Counted from the stretch's first letter, positions 1 to 8,731 are shown. The stretch: DNA of 58,612 nt from a virus (IMGVR_UViG_3300027833_000058:1-58612), one strand, 5' to 3'. Program-made: numbers and translations. The notes: a model not told the origin generated them from the letters alone.

Positions 1-78
1 CTGAGTGGTGTCATAGTACCATGCACCAGCACCACCCAGAGCTAAAAGAATCATTCCTACATATACGAAAGAAGGCAT
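1..78 (-). CDS. small membrane protein, partial
   Basis: This is the first 26 codons of a gene that runs off the left edge. The start ATG is at position 78. The visible N-terminus is a hydrophobic segment rich in Leu, Gly and Ala followed by WYYDTTQ, so a membrane-anchored or signal-bearing protein is likely. It lies 19 bases downstream of the gp67-like gene on the same strand, a neighbourhood of head morphogenesis genes in T4-like phages. The product is not recognised. Confidence 0.6.
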   Translation of the reverse strand, partial: MPSFVYVGMILLALGGAGAWYYDTTQ

Positions 79-97
79 AAGATTACTAGACTAAGAC

Positions 98-343
98 TTA
101 CTCGTCTTCGTCATCATCCTCGTCTTCGTCATCAGCTTTTTTCTTCTTTGCTTTTGGCGATTCGTCTTCGTCATCTTCTTCATCTTCGTCTTCATCTTCG
201 TCAGCTTCTTTTGCTTCCATCATTTCGATGTACTTTTCTTCAAGCTTAAGTTGAATACGAGTTTGAATTTCTTCTCCGAACGCTTCTTTCATTTCAAGCG
301 GACGACCTGCCATTGCTTCTGCAACTATTTTTTCTAAAGACAT
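98..343 (-). CDS. 67: prohead core protein, T4 gp67-like
   Basis: The protein has 81 residues. The N-terminal half is a short amphipathic helix region, including an EAMAGRPLEMKEAF stretch. The C-terminal half is almost entirely Asp and Glu with a short Lys cluster. This two-part architecture and the length match T4 gp67, a minor scaffold (prohead core) protein that is processed by the head protease. A late promoter box (TATAAATA) sits 35 bases upstream at 378-385. The identification rests on composition and layout, because such acidic sequences carry little alignment signal. Confidence 0.75.
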   Translation of the reverse strand: MSLEKIVAEAMAGRPLEMKEAFGEEIQTRIQLKLEEKYIEMMEAKEADEDEDEDEEDDEDESPKAKKKKADDEDEDDDEDE

Positions 344-377
344 GTTAATCTCCTTTATGTTATTTGATATTGTATTC

Positions 378-385
378 TATTTATA
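378..385 (-). promoter_or_regulatory. late promoter box for gene 67
   Basis: TATAAATA on the minus strand, 35 bases before the start. Confidence 0.65.
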
Positions 386-386
386 A

Positions 387-1235
387 TTATCCGTACATCT
401 TAGCTTGAGTTGCAGCACCAACAATACCGTCTGCTACTAAGCCATTAAGTTTTTGCCACTTTTTAACAGATGTTTGTGTACCAAAACCAAAGTCACCATC
501 TGCTGATATGCCGAGAGCTTTTTGCATTTTTGCTACATCGTCACCCTTCATACCTTTACGGAGTGTTCTTGAACCGCTTGATTTAGTTGGTGCTTTTGGA
601 ATATCCTTACCACCAAGAATAGCTTTAGCAGCTTTGTAACGTTTATTGCGATCTTCTAATCCAATAGTACCACCATTAATTTTCTTAGTTAGTCCTAAGT
701 TATCGTCTGCATCTGCAAAACGTTCTAATTTGTTTGTTGCCCAAAACCAGCAAGCTGATTCAATCGCGCCCTTAGGAGTAGCTACGTATTCTGCTGCTTC
801 TTCTGCTGACATTCCGACTGACTTTCCAAATGCTGTATAATTATTCCGGCCTGTAAGTTGCTTAATGCCACGACCCCTAAATCTCCACCCATCACCGGCA
901 TCGGTATTACCGAGTGCGCCTCGTTTAGAGCGGAATTCATCTTGGTAGACGTAGTTTGCAATCTCTTTAGGATTGCGCGCATAATCTTTCGCATTTCTTT
1001 TTCCTTTTCCAAAATAACGACCAAACACTGAGTTAAGTGCTTTTTCGCTATAGTTTAAATTCTCTTCAAGACGCGTAAAGTCAGCTGATTCGTGAGCACA
1101 TTGTGCCATAAATCCTGCAATGCGGTTAGGTGTATTAATTTCATATTCTTCAAATAATACTACTGCTGCATCAAACCATGCTTGTGTATCTTTATTACGT
1201 GGAATCATCGCGCCGAATTGTTCTAAAGTAATCAT
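387..1235 (-). CDS. GH19 chitinase-like endolysin with C-terminal peptidoglycan-binding domain
   Basis: The protein has 282 residues. Residues about 20-205 form a glycoside hydrolase family 19 (chitinase/lysozyme-like) domain. The catalytic Glu is expected at E49 in QCAHESADF, with a second acidic residue at E57/E58, and the GRGIKQLTGRNNY substrate-groove motif follows. Residues about 225-282 form a PG_binding_1 domain with the LRKGMKGDDVAKMQKAL and DGIVGAATQ motifs. It would cleave the peptidoglycan glycan backbone at lysis or act as a virion-borne muralytic enzyme. No signal peptide is visible, so it needs a holin or a virion route. Its start overlaps the stop of the upstream gene (ATGA). 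Confidence 0.9.
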   Translation of the reverse strand: MITLEQFGAMIPRNKDTQAWFDAAVVLFEEYEINTPNRIAGFMAQCAHESADFTRLEENLNYSEKALNSVFGRYFGKGKRNAKDYARNPKEIANYVYQDEFRSKRGALGNTDAGDGWRFRGRGIKQLTGRNNYTAFGKSVGMSAEEAAEYVATPKGAIESACWFWATNKLERFADADDNLGLTKKINGGTIGLEDRNKRYKAAKAILGGKDIPKAPTKSSGSRTLRKGMKGDDVAKMQKALGISADGDFGFGTQTSVKKWQKLNGLVADGIVGAATQAKMYG

Positions 1236-1963
1236 TTTGTAGGTACTCCTATTACATCTCTTAATCTTTTCTTCTTGTCAGATTTATTTCCTGACGTCCA
1301 CTTCTTCTGTGCTGCTTTAGACATATGACCTGCGTCCATACCAGCAATACCGCCAGCACCAACAGAGTTAGCAGCCGGCTCTTCTTCTAGACTAGGTTTA
1401 GTATTAATCTTTTTTCTGAAAGACGATAAATCTTTTTTAGCAGTGTTTGCTCTTTTCTTGGCAGCATCGGCATCTTTTACGTTTTGAGAGTGAACTTTAT
1501 CTACGTCGTGCCCTTGCTTTGCAAGATTTTGTTTTAGTCTTGCTCTGCCAAAAGCTTCTTTAATTTCTTCATTTAAAGCCTTGACATCTGCGTTTTCTTT
1601 GATATAATTGACATATCGGTCATTAAATAATAATAAGCTTTCTTCAAGTTGTTCATCAGTTAAATCTTCATTAAGTATTGATTCATCACTGAATGCATTA
1701 TACTCTTTAATTAGGAATAGAGCAGCAGCATAACTGGCTAGTTTAGAACCACCACCAGGAACCTTTGCTAACAACTTCTTAATATTAGTAACCATAACAT
1801 CAAAGACACCAAATGCTTTCTTTTGAGTAGCATCTCTGTCTTTTTTCTTAATTAGTACATTACCTTTATCATCAATAATACCTTGCTTAAATGCATCCCA
1901 CTTATTAAATGGGGTAGCTAATCTGCGTATAAACTGATAGACTAAAAATAGATCGACGATCAT
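1232..1963 (-). CDS. conserved T4-like phage protein, probably virion-associated
   Basis: The protein has 243 residues. The N-terminal 25 residues contain a hydrophobic stretch (IVDLFLVYQFIRRLATPF). Residues about 110-185 look like a charged coiled coil. Near residue 205 is an NSVGAGGIAGMDAG segment, a Gly-rich motif that I recall in several structural proteins of marine T4-like phages. The C-terminus is Lys/Arg-rich. It overlaps the endolysin gene by 4 bases, so the two are probably translated together. The start has an AGGA Shine-Dalgarno. Function is not known; a structural or head-assembly role is inferred only from its neighbours. Confidence 0.6.
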   Translation of the reverse strand: MIVDLFLVYQFIRRLATPFNKWDAFKQGIIDDKGNVLIKKKDRDATQKKAFGVFDVMVTNIKKLLAKVPGGGSKLASYAAALFLIKEYNAFSDESILNEDLTDEQLEESLLLFNDRYVNYIKENADVKALNEEIKEAFGRARLKQNLAKQGHDVDKVHSQNVKDADAAKKRANTAKKDLSSFRKKINTKPSLEEEPAANSVGAGGIAGMDAGHMSKAAQKKWTSGNKSDKKKRLRDVIGVPTK

Positions 1964-1967
1964 TGCG

Positions 1968-2342
1968 TCATATTCCTTCGAGTAATTCTTTTATAATGCC
2001 GTCTGAATCAATATTATCTATGCTCAATGCAACATCATCGTATTGGATGATAAGAGGCATGTAGTTCAAATATTCCACAAAAGGCTTTAAACAATCATGA
2101 AACTCGTGAAGCTTCATAAAGAGCATGTTAGTTGCTTCCGGACCAAATACGTTGTAGATAATGATAAGATGATTCAAAATCAACCTTTCCTTTAAGTCTC
2201 CATCCTGTCGGTACCTACCAAATAATTTGCGCAGGTACTGGAATCGCTTTAAGTCCTCTTGAAACTCAGATATATCAGAGCATTGAGGATTATCATAATG
2301 TTTTGATGCAAACAACAGAAAGGTTGATTCTGTTAATATCAT
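1968..2342 (-). CDS. small conserved phage protein of unknown function
   Basis: The protein has 124 residues and is predicted mainly helical, with the conserved-looking blocks LFASKHYDNPQCSD, LKRFQYLRKLFGRY and LILNHLIIIYNVFGPEAT. From memory this is a family found in tail/head gene clusters of large myophages, without known function. It has no signal peptide or membrane segment. It lies 4 bases upstream of the next minus-strand gene and 20 bases downstream of the 100-residue structural-type protein, in one unit. Confidence 0.6.
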   Translation of the reverse strand: MILTESTFLLFASKHYDNPQCSDISEFQEDLKRFQYLRKLFGRYRQDGDLKERLILNHLIIIYNVFGPEATNMLFMKLHEFHDCLKPFVEYLNYMPLIIQYDDVALSIDNIDSDGIIKELLEGI

Positions 2343-2362
2343 ATTATATATCTTCTTTTAAT

Positions 2363-2665
2363 TTATGCGTCAGCTACAATAGCGTCTTCAACTGCAGTAT
2401 CACCAGTAACACCCAAGTCGCCAGCAGCAACTGCGGTTACTTTCATTGGTACTAAACATTCAGCGTGGTGTCTTCCACCTGCTGTATGATATAACCACCA
2501 ACCTGGACCAGTAAGACCCTTAGCGCGGTTAGCAGGAATGCCAGCCTCTGTAAGGTCGACGAAGATTGCATTGTCGCGATCGTTTGATTTGTTTGTGTTA
2601 GTCGCAGCATCTTCTAACCAAGTTGGTACTGAAGCTAGTGCGTCTGTTTTTCCCCATAGTGCCAT
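2363..2665 (-). CDS. small virion-type protein with Ala-rich C-terminus
   Basis: The protein has 100 residues starting MALWGKTDALASVPTWL, with central GLTGPGWWLYHTAGGRHHAECLVP. The form is typical of short structural proteins in marine T4-like phages, usually annotated as virion structural or hypothetical. A perfect late promoter box lies at 2699-2706, 34 bases upstream, so it is expressed with the late morphogenesis genes. No catalytic motif is visible. Confidence 0.6.
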   Translation of the reverse strand: MALWGKTDALASVPTWLEDAATNTNKSNDRDNAIFVDLTEAGIPANRAKGLTGPGWWLYHTAGGRHHAECLVPMKVTAVAAGDLGVTGDTAVEDAIVADA

Positions 2666-2698
2666 TGTTGTTCTCCTAATTAACGGGTTTATTAAATC

Positions 2699-2706
2699 TA
2701 TTTATA
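2699..2706 (-). promoter_or_regulatory. late promoter box for the 100-residue protein
   Basis: TATAAATA on the minus strand, 34 bases before the start at 2665. Confidence 0.65.
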
Positions 2707-2711
2707 AGCTT

Positions 2712-4598
2712 TTATGCGGTTCCATTTGCCTTAGCATCGGTTCCATTTTTAGCGTCTCGTTGTTTCTTTTTGAGATCTGTAACACGCTGTTTGGCAGCTG
2801 TGATTCTTTCTCTATCTGCTGCTTTCTTTTCTGCAGCATCTGCTTTCTTTTCTGCAGCATCTGCTCTGCCTGAAGCTGAAACTCTATTAGCACCAGCTTT
2901 AGCAGCCTTTGCCGTTCCACCAACCGCTTTACCAGCAAGTCTAGCAGTACCTACAACAGCTTTAGCACCAAGTTTAAATGCTCCACCTATTGCTTTACCG
3001 ATGATCTCGTTAAGCTCTTCTTCAGTCATATCTTCGAGTTGATCTAAAGTAATATTGTTTTCATTAATATATAATGCAGTAATATCATCAATAGCAGCCT
3101 CATCTAATGACTCTTTAAAAGATTCATAGTTAGCTTGTAAGTTTTTATCATTTGCATTCTTCTTTAAGCCAGCAACATTAAGAAGTTTTTTCTTATCAGA
3201 ACCAGAAACTTTCTTCTTACTTGCATTTACACTACCACAACTGCCTTCATCTACAGTTGATTCGTTTTTAGAAACATGCTTACTTTGTATTGATCTTGGG
3301 TCAGATGCTTTATGCATATCACCAGCAGCAATAGCAGCGGCGTGGCCTTTTTTCAAAGCTTCACCAGTATTACGTGCTTTCACAGTATAACTTTTAGTTG
3401 ACTTTGTAGGATGCTGAATTTTCCAATCTGAAAATGCTTCTTCTACAGATTCTGAAGCGTCTTTAAAGTCTTGATCTGTAGGAGCACCTTTAGATCCTGG
3501 CTTCTTCATCTTTTCACCAGAACCATTTTTGATACGCTTACGTTTAGCGTGAATGTTAGCCCAAAGACCACCTTCTTCTAAATTTGTAAGATAATCATTT
3601 AATACAACACTGACTTCTTCTTTAACTTGCGACTCATGCATATGCTTTTTGTTCTTTTTTCTATAATCGCTTACTGCTTTGTTAGCGGCATGTTCGTTAC
3701 CGCCTCTACCTTTAAAGTAATGATCATGATAAGCTTGAGCTTCGCCAGCGGCATGCTCGGGCTTCTTATAAGATTTACCACCAAGATAAGAAGTCTTTCC
3801 TTCTTTATTCTTTAATTGTGCTCGGTGTCCGCCAAACTGAGATTTTTCAGAACCAGCTGTATAATCTTCTTTAACTGTTAAACTTTCAGCTCTATTTTTA
3901 TAAGGAGCTGGTTTGCCCGTCATAGAATTTGCTTTTGGATTTTTTCTTACAAGACCTTTTGGATCTTTTAAGTGAATATCAGAATCAGTTGTACGCTTAA
4001 TTTCTGAGCCAATACCTTTATGACGCTTATCAAATCTCTTTTGATGCTTGTCTTGAGCTGCCTTGGTTGCTGATCCATAATCTCCACCACCAGGCATTCT
4101 TTTATTAGCTGATTGCTTGTATTGCTTCGTAGCTTTTTTCTTATAGCTTTTTAAAGTAGCAGGAGATAACTCATCAAGTTGGTCTACAGCTTCATTCTTT
4201 GCAGCAGGATCGCCTTTAGTTACTGTGTGAGGTTTACCGTCAATGTGTACAATAGCATTACCATTTCGGTCTACATTACCATTGTAGGTACCACTTTTGA
4301 CCGCTTTACGAGCAGCCATAACCTTTGGATGTTTAGGATCAAATGTTTCATCTAAATCTAGATCTGCTTCTTCTTTAACTGAATTGCAGTTACAATGGTC
4401 GCAATCTGCGGGGCAAGGACAATCTTCTGCTTTCACATCAGAACCACAACATTCGTCTGAGCAATAAGCGTCGTTTGCTTCATTCTTTTCCCAAGGAGCT
4501 TTCTTCAATGTTACTGGCTTCTTAGGCTTTTGGGCGTCTGAAGCAAGAGCACGCTCGAGTGACTTATCTTCTGAGGTGTATTTCTTAAAACGTTTCAT
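2712..4598 (-). CDS. large Lys-rich protein with Cys cluster and targeting-like N-terminus
   Basis: The protein has 628 residues, is very rich in Lys, Ala and Glu, and is probably largely disordered. The first residues, MKRFKKYTSED, resemble the T4 internal-protein targeting sequence pattern (Met, aromatic at 4, aromatic at 7, Glu at 10). Residues about 45-75 hold a dense cluster of Cys (CSDECCG, CPCPADCDHCNC) that could bind metal. The middle is basic with repeated ESxxxEEA-type segments, possible sites for a gp21-like protease. The C-terminus is Ala/Lys-rich coiled coil with a repeated ADAAEKK unit. A co-packaged internal protein is the inferred role. It matches no family I can name. Confidence 0.6.
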   Translation of the reverse strand: MKRFKKYTSEDKSLERALASDAQKPKKPVTLKKAPWEKNEANDAYCSDECCGSDVKAEDCPCPADCDHCNCNSVKEEADLDLDETFDPKHPKVMAARKAVKSGTYNGNVDRNGNAIVHIDGKPHTVTKGDPAAKNEAVDQLDELSPATLKSYKKKATKQYKQSANKRMPGGGDYGSATKAAQDKHQKRFDKRHKGIGSEIKRTTDSDIHLKDPKGLVRKNPKANSMTGKPAPYKNRAESLTVKEDYTAGSEKSQFGGHRAQLKNKEGKTSYLGGKSYKKPEHAAGEAQAYHDHYFKGRGGNEHAANKAVSDYRKKNKKHMHESQVKEEVSVVLNDYLTNLEEGGLWANIHAKRKRIKNGSGEKMKKPGSKGAPTDQDFKDASESVEEAFSDWKIQHPTKSTKSYTVKARNTGEALKKGHAAAIAAGDMHKASDPRSIQSKHVSKNESTVDEGSCGSVNASKKKVSGSDKKKLLNVAGLKKNANDKNLQANYESFKESLDEAAIDDITALYINENNITLDQLEDMTEEELNEIIGKAIGGAFKLGAKAVVGTARLAGKAVGGTAKAAKAGANRVSASGRADAAEKKADAAEKKAADRERITAAKQRVTDLKKKQRDAKNGTDAKANGTA

Positions 4599-4655
4599 GT
4601 TAGACCTTTTAATTTATTGATGATTTACTAATATTTATTAAAAAAAGTGTTTACC

Positions 4656-5192
4656 TTACCACTTTTCTTTATCAGCCCAATATGCTGCTGACATTTTACC
4701 CTTGGCAATATTCTTGCCGTGACGTGCTTTAAATGACTTACGTTTAGCTTTCATTTTATCAGACTCACCTTTTTTAGGATCACCTGCAGTAGAAGCACCT
4801 TGCTCGCCAAAGCGAATAGTTTTAATCTTATCACCGTCTTTAGCAACAACGATGTGTGACTTAGTAGAGTGAGAAGGAGTACGTTTAGCTTTGTTAAAAC
4901 CTGAAACACCAGCGTTTGCTAAACGAGAATCTTTTTCTTCTTTTACATCATCGCCTTCTGACTTTAAATAATCTCTTGCAGTATCTAAGTAATCAGCAGC
5001 TTTAGTAATCTTTGATTGTACCCACTCAGGTAGGTTGTCATTATCGCCAATCATAGACATCATTTCTTTTGCTGCGTCACATGCAGTTTGAAGTTGACCT
5101 TTAGACATTCCAGCTTCGTCATTATATTCGGCGGAATCTTTATCTTCTACAACCGGTTCAGACTTCATTCTTAATTCTTTGTAACTTATCAT
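4656..5192 (-). CDS. DUF6321-like conserved phage protein
   Basis: The protein has 178 residues in two parts. Residues about 28-82 are a helical block (DNDNLPEWVQSKITKAADYL). Residues about 95-178 carry the conserved RTPSHSTKSHIVVAKDG and KARHGKNIAKGKMSAAYW segments, which I recognise from memory as the DUF6321 family of large phages. Function is unknown. The N-terminus MISYKELRMKSEP partly resembles the targeting motif of its neighbours. It lies one base from the ppGpp hydrolase-like gene, so the two are likely co-translated. Confidence 0.65.
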   Translation of the reverse strand: MISYKELRMKSEPVVEDKDSAEYNDEAGMSKGQLQTACDAAKEMMSMIGDNDNLPEWVQSKITKAADYLDTARDYLKSEGDDVKEEKDSRLANAGVSGFNKAKRTPSHSTKSHIVVAKDGDKIKTIRFGEQGASTAGDPKKGESDKMKAKRKSFKARHGKNIAKGKMSAAYWADKEKW

Positions 5193-5193
5193 T

Positions 5194-5763
5194 TTAGTAT
5201 TCCTTGATCTTTTTTTCGATTGCAGTCATGATCTTATTGTGAGTTTTACTTAAGTATCTATCTTTTCTAAGGCGAGCTAATGCGACTCTTGTTTGATCAG
5301 CATATCTTTTCTGAAATTCAGGAGGTCTTGTATCAATATCTTGTACGTTGGCAAGACGATCTGCAAGCTTAACTACTAATGCCCAGCTAGACATCTTAGC
5401 CATTTTACCAGCAATATATTCACCTTTACCGACGGCGTCTGATGCTGCTTTATCTGTAGTTAATTGCTGAACCATATCTGCTACTAACGCACCAAATTGT
5501 TTAACTAAATCGGAGTATGTGGTATCAGTATCTTCTAGTGTATCATGCAAATAAGCTGCTTGGATCATAGCAGTAAGGTTATTTGATTTTTTGAATTTAG
5601 CAACAAACCTAGCAACTTCTTTAGGATGTTCAATGTACTGCCCACCACTTTTTCTAGATTGGCCAGAATGCGCTGCCGTTGCAACTCTTAGTGCTTTGAG
5701 TGCACTTTCATTCATAGATTGATCGTTAACGCCTTCACTAATGAAAGTCTTAAAATTAAGCAT
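5194..5763 (-). CDS. SpoT/MESH1-type HD phosphohydrolase (ppGpp hydrolase-like)
   Basis: The protein has 189 residues. Residues about 26-140 form an HD domain of the RelA/SpoT hydrolase type. Seen are HSGQSRKSGGQYIEHP (R37, H46), YLHDTLEDT (H73, D74, E77, D78) and KLADRLANV (D135), so the metal- and substrate-binding set of (p)ppGpp 3'-pyrophosphohydrolases is complete. There is no synthetase, TGS or ACT domain, as in MESH1-like small alarmone hydrolases. The N-terminus MLNFKTFISEG fits the T4 capsid targeting sequence with an I-x-E|G cleavage site. It may therefore be packaged and injected to cancel the stringent response (inference). An HD enzyme acting on another nucleotide is the alternative. 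Confidence 0.85.
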   Translation of the reverse strand: MLNFKTFISEGVNDQSMNESALKALRVATAAHSGQSRKSGGQYIEHPKEVARFVAKFKKSNNLTAMIQAAYLHDTLEDTDTTYSDLVKQFGALVADMVQQLTTDKAASDAVGKGEYIAGKMAKMSSWALVVKLADRLANVQDIDTRPPEFQKRYADQTRVALARLRKDRYLSKTHNKIMTAIEKKIKEY

Positions 5764-7339
5764 TTGGAGTATCTTTTTTAAACTTATTAACTAACTCATC
5801 AGTGCCTTCTTCGCCAGCACCAGATTCTTTTTTCATAGCAATTAATTCAGAAGGTTTATGATTCATTGTCTTTTTACCAACACCAACCTTAACACTATCT
5901 TTAGTAACACTCAGAACTGTACCAATTCCGCCGTGCTTCATTTTAACTTTAGATCCTTCAGGAAACTGAGATGCCATTTGCGCAATTTGCTTGCGTAGAT
6001 TCTCATCTAGGTTCTCTTCTTTTTTAGCATTAAGCTTATCTCTTAAAGCTGCAATATCTTTTTTGATTGAATCTTTTTGTGGTTTAAAATGTTTGCTTAA
6101 AGGATTATCTTTCTTTACATCATTTGCTTCTTCAGTTGATTCTATTAAATCAAATATTTCTTGACTAACATCTTCAGTAACATGCTTTTTCTTAAACATT
6201 TTGAAACGTGCATCTAATTTTGGTTTATTATTTTTATCTAATAACATGTGTGGTTTTTTTAAAACTCTTTGATCTTTAATAGATGCTTCGTTAATATCTT
6301 CTTTCTTAACTACTGATGAAGAAGATCCACCGCTCATCATTGACTTACGACGCTCACGTTCTTTTTGTTTAACTACGGGTAATAATTTACGAGCAATTTG
6401 TTCTATACGCTTCTTATTAAGTTTAGAGATACGCTTATCAATTACTTCTTTTTCACCAGCCGATAGGTCAGCATAACGTCTGCTCTTTGAAAACTTTTTC
6501 TTAAATATATTAATAGCAGCTTTACGTGCTCTTCCTTTTAATACTTCTTGAGAAGCTGTTCTTTTCTTAGCTTTTTCTCTGCCACGTTTAATCTTAAAAC
6601 GGGCTTTCCTCATAGCAAGACCACGTTTACGTCTTTGCATACGGTTTAAAACTTCTGATATATCATTTGTTTCTTCTGTCATATTCATACCTTTACGTAC
6701 TGCTGTCATAATAGCTTTAGCAGATGATCTTAGCTTTTTAGGTAAACCTTTTGTAAACTGTAGAATATCGTTTTCAACGGCTAATGCTCTCATTTTAGAA
6801 GCAGACATTCCATCTACATTATCTGAGTCTGGATCTCTAGCACCAGCAGAAACTACTGCAATCGAATCAAAAGAATAATCTTTACCATTGTAATCATTTA
6901 ATAATTGTTTGAATTGATTAACTCTATCTGATCCAACAACCATTATAAGATTATCAAATTTCTCAACAGCTTGTAATACCTTAACGATAGTATTTGCCGG
7001 AGACTTTTGAACGATAGGACCAAATGCTTTTTGCGCAAACTTTACCTTATCGTTATACTGTAACGGGTTTTTCTTTTTGTCATTAGAATGAGTTAAGAAT
7101 ACCATAGGAGTTGCTTTATATTTTTTAGCAACCGTTATCATTCTTTGTACTAACAACTCGTGGCCAGCAGTAATAGGATTCATTCTTGCAAATGTAATTA
7201 CTACAGTACTACCTGCAGCTTCCTTTATTCCACGTCCACGATCATGATCGTCAAGCTCAGGTTCTATGTTGATAAATTTACTTCCATCAAACTCTTTAAA
7301 ACCTTTTACTTTTTTCTTTTTATCTTCTGGCTGGGCCAT
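5756..7339 (-). CDS. nucleotidylyltransferase-domain protein with long basic tail
   Basis: The protein has 527 residues. Residues about 44-210 form an HxGH-type nucleotidylyltransferase fold. FARMNPITAGH (TAGH at 57-60) is the nucleotide-binding signature, VGSDRVNQF follows in the middle, and MSASKMRAL corresponds to the ISxTxxR motif. This resembles NMN or pantetheine-phosphate adenylyltransferases, but the substrate cannot be read. Residues about 230-340 are extremely rich in Arg and Lys. A small beta segment near residue 455 (SKVKMKHGGIGTVLSV) looks like an SH3/KOW module. It overlaps the HD hydrolase gene by 8 bases and has a late promoter box at 7378-7385. Confidence 0.8.
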   Translation of the reverse strand: MAQPEDKKKKVKGFKEFDGSKFINIEPELDDHDRGRGIKEAAGSTVVITFARMNPITAGHELLVQRMITVAKKYKATPMVFLTHSNDKKKNPLQYNDKVKFAQKAFGPIVQKSPANTIVKVLQAVEKFDNLIMVVGSDRVNQFKQLLNDYNGKDYSFDSIAVVSAGARDPDSDNVDGMSASKMRALAVENDILQFTKGLPKKLRSSAKAIMTAVRKGMNMTEETNDISEVLNRMQRRKRGLAMRKARFKIKRGREKAKKRTASQEVLKGRARKAAINIFKKKFSKSRRYADLSAGEKEVIDKRISKLNKKRIEQIARKLLPVVKQKERERRKSMMSGGSSSSVVKKEDINEASIKDQRVLKKPHMLLDKNNKPKLDARFKMFKKKHVTEDVSQEIFDLIESTEEANDVKKDNPLSKHFKPQKDSIKKDIAALRDKLNAKKEENLDENLRKQIAQMASQFPEGSKVKMKHGGIGTVLSVTKDSVKVGVGKKTMNHKPSELIAMKKESGAGEEGTDELVNKFKKDTPNA

Positions 7340-7376
7340 AGTTAAATCCTAAGATGTAATTTGAGTCAATATTGCT

Positions 7377-8060
7377 TTATTTATAAAATCTTTGAAAAGA
7401 AGGTATAAAATTATAATTTCTGGCTGCTGAATCTGTCCAAATAGTTGATTTTCTTAACCATCCCATTGCTGGTGTAGGAGATGCTATTGATAATGGAACA
7501 ACTGTTCTTCTTTGATTTAATATGAAGTAATCGTTATCAACGGCGCTTCTTACACCCTTTTCAAGTAATTCATCTATTAATATTTGTGCAGTTTTTTTAG
7601 TCATAGCATAAGCATGTGCACCTTCGTGACCTGCTATTTTAATAAGTTCTGTTGGTGGTCCTGCAGATGTTGAATCATATCTGCTAGGATCTTGCAACTT
7701 GTATCCAAGTGTTACAATTTCATTGTCTGGTATATTTATTGTTATTGGGTGTAGCATTATAGCATCGTGCTCAAGTATCACTCCAACCTCATCTGGCCCA
7801 TCTGCGATGGCTTTCCAGATAGCAAAGTGTCCTGCAGTACAGCACATCGCTTTATCAGCAGGACTAGGAGATTCAATGTATTGATATTCTTCAACAACGC
7901 TGGTTCTAAGTCCAATTTTCCTAAATGCCATTCTACCAGACATGTTCTGAAAACCATTAACTACTACATATTCTAAATTTACTTTACGGCAAGACTCAGC
8001 ACATATGCTAGCATACTCGTTTGATACAGGAGTATCTATTTTTAAAATGTAAGCTTTCAT
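7377..8060 (-). CDS. glycosyltransferase family 25-like protein
   Basis: The protein has 227 residues resembling GT25 (LOS/LPS-type) transferases. The N-terminal MKAYILKI strand is followed by CTAGHFAIWKAI, equivalent to the conserved SH-x-W/L helix, and by the metal-binding-type VILEHDA motif (EHD 97-99). It would transfer a sugar from a nucleotide sugar, acting in the cytoplasm on host surface glycan precursors, phage DNA or a virion protein; the acceptor is unknown. It abuts the next glycosyltransferase without a gap, which suggests they act in the same pathway. Confidence 0.75.
   Translation of the reverse strand: MKAYILKIDTPVSNEYASICAESCRKVNLEYVVVNGFQNMSGRMAFRKIGLRTSVVEEYQYIESPSPADKAMCCTAGHFAIWKAIADGPDEVGVILEHDAIMLHPITINIPDNEIVTLGYKLQDPSRYDSTSAGPPTELIKIAGHEGAHAYAMTKKTAQILIDELLEKGVRSAVDNDYFILNQRRTVVPLSIASPTPAMGWLRKSTIWTDSAARNYNFIPSFQRFYK
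7378..7385 (-). promoter_or_regulatory. late promoter box for the nucleotidyltransferase and ppGpp hydrolase genes
   Basis: TATAAATA on the minus strand, 39 bases before the start at 7339. Confidence 0.65.
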
Positions 8061-8714
8061 TTAAGTGCCTTCGCTATAGCCTTTAATCTGCAAGCCTGCA
8101 CCAGTTGAGCCGAAATATTGTTCAGCATATACTTTTCCTGGACCGTCATATCTAGTATTAGATCCGTACCATTGTGGTATTAGAGTATACGAAGGCCAAA
8201 TAGTAACTGAGTTACCAATATAAGGAAGCAAGAATTTAGATAAGAAAAAGTTACCAGTTGAAATATAAGGGTGATCACTTAACTGGTTTGGTCTTAATCT
8301 ACTTAGGTGATCAATAATAGCACCTGTTACTACATTACCTGCATTAGCAGCAAGAATAGGAGAACAATATCCTGGCTTTGCTTTTTCACTTTCATAGACT
8401 GTATATGCATGATTAGCAGGACTACTAAATAATTCATCACATCTTTCTAAACATACTGAGTCTGCGGCTGGCCAAAACCCGCCTTGTTCGTGTATCAATT
8501 CATAACGAATTAAATCGTGTGCACCTGCGTACTTTTGTCTTCTGTAATATTCTTCAATTAAAGCTTGATTTTTCCATTTACGAGCCCATAACATTTCATC
8601 AGTGAATACACTATATTCCCAATCCGGATGTTTGTCTCGCCAAGTATTCATCCACTTCAATGGCGCTGGTTTAGGGCCAATCCATATGTGGGTCATTTTC
8701 TTTTCAATATTCAT
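8061..8714 (-). CDS. GT32-like glycosyltransferase with altered DXD motif
   Basis: The protein has 217 residues. MTHIWIGPKPAPLKWMNTW and HDLIRYELIHEQGGFW (residues 66-81) match the Gly_transf_sug (OCH1-like/GT32) family. In that family the segment is followed by a DXD that holds the divalent metal. Here the corresponding residues are A83-A84-D85, so one Asp of the DXD is replaced. Activity may be altered or the metal site rebuilt. A late promoter box lies at 8761-8768. It is paired with the GT25-like gene downstream. Confidence 0.7.
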   Translation of the reverse strand: MNIEKKMTHIWIGPKPAPLKWMNTWRDKHPDWEYSVFTDEMLWARKWKNQALIEEYYRRQKYAGAHDLIRYELIHEQGGFWPAADSVCLERCDELFSSPANHAYTVYESEKAKPGYCSPILAANAGNVVTGAIIDHLSRLRPNQLSDHPYISTGNFFLSKFLLPYIGNSVTIWPSYTLIPQWYGSNTRYDGPGKVYAEQYFGSTGAGLQIKGYSEGT

Positions 8715-8731
8715 TATATACCTCTTAATAC

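Noticed and set aside
782-1024. Overlapping 80-codon minus-strand frame inside the endolysin gene
   Set aside because: It has no ribosome site and lies within a convincing GH19 gene in another frame.
4620-4650. TAATAAATATT as a late promoter for the 628-residue gene
   Set aside because: It differs from TATAAATA at a key position, and AT-rich near-matches are expected by chance.
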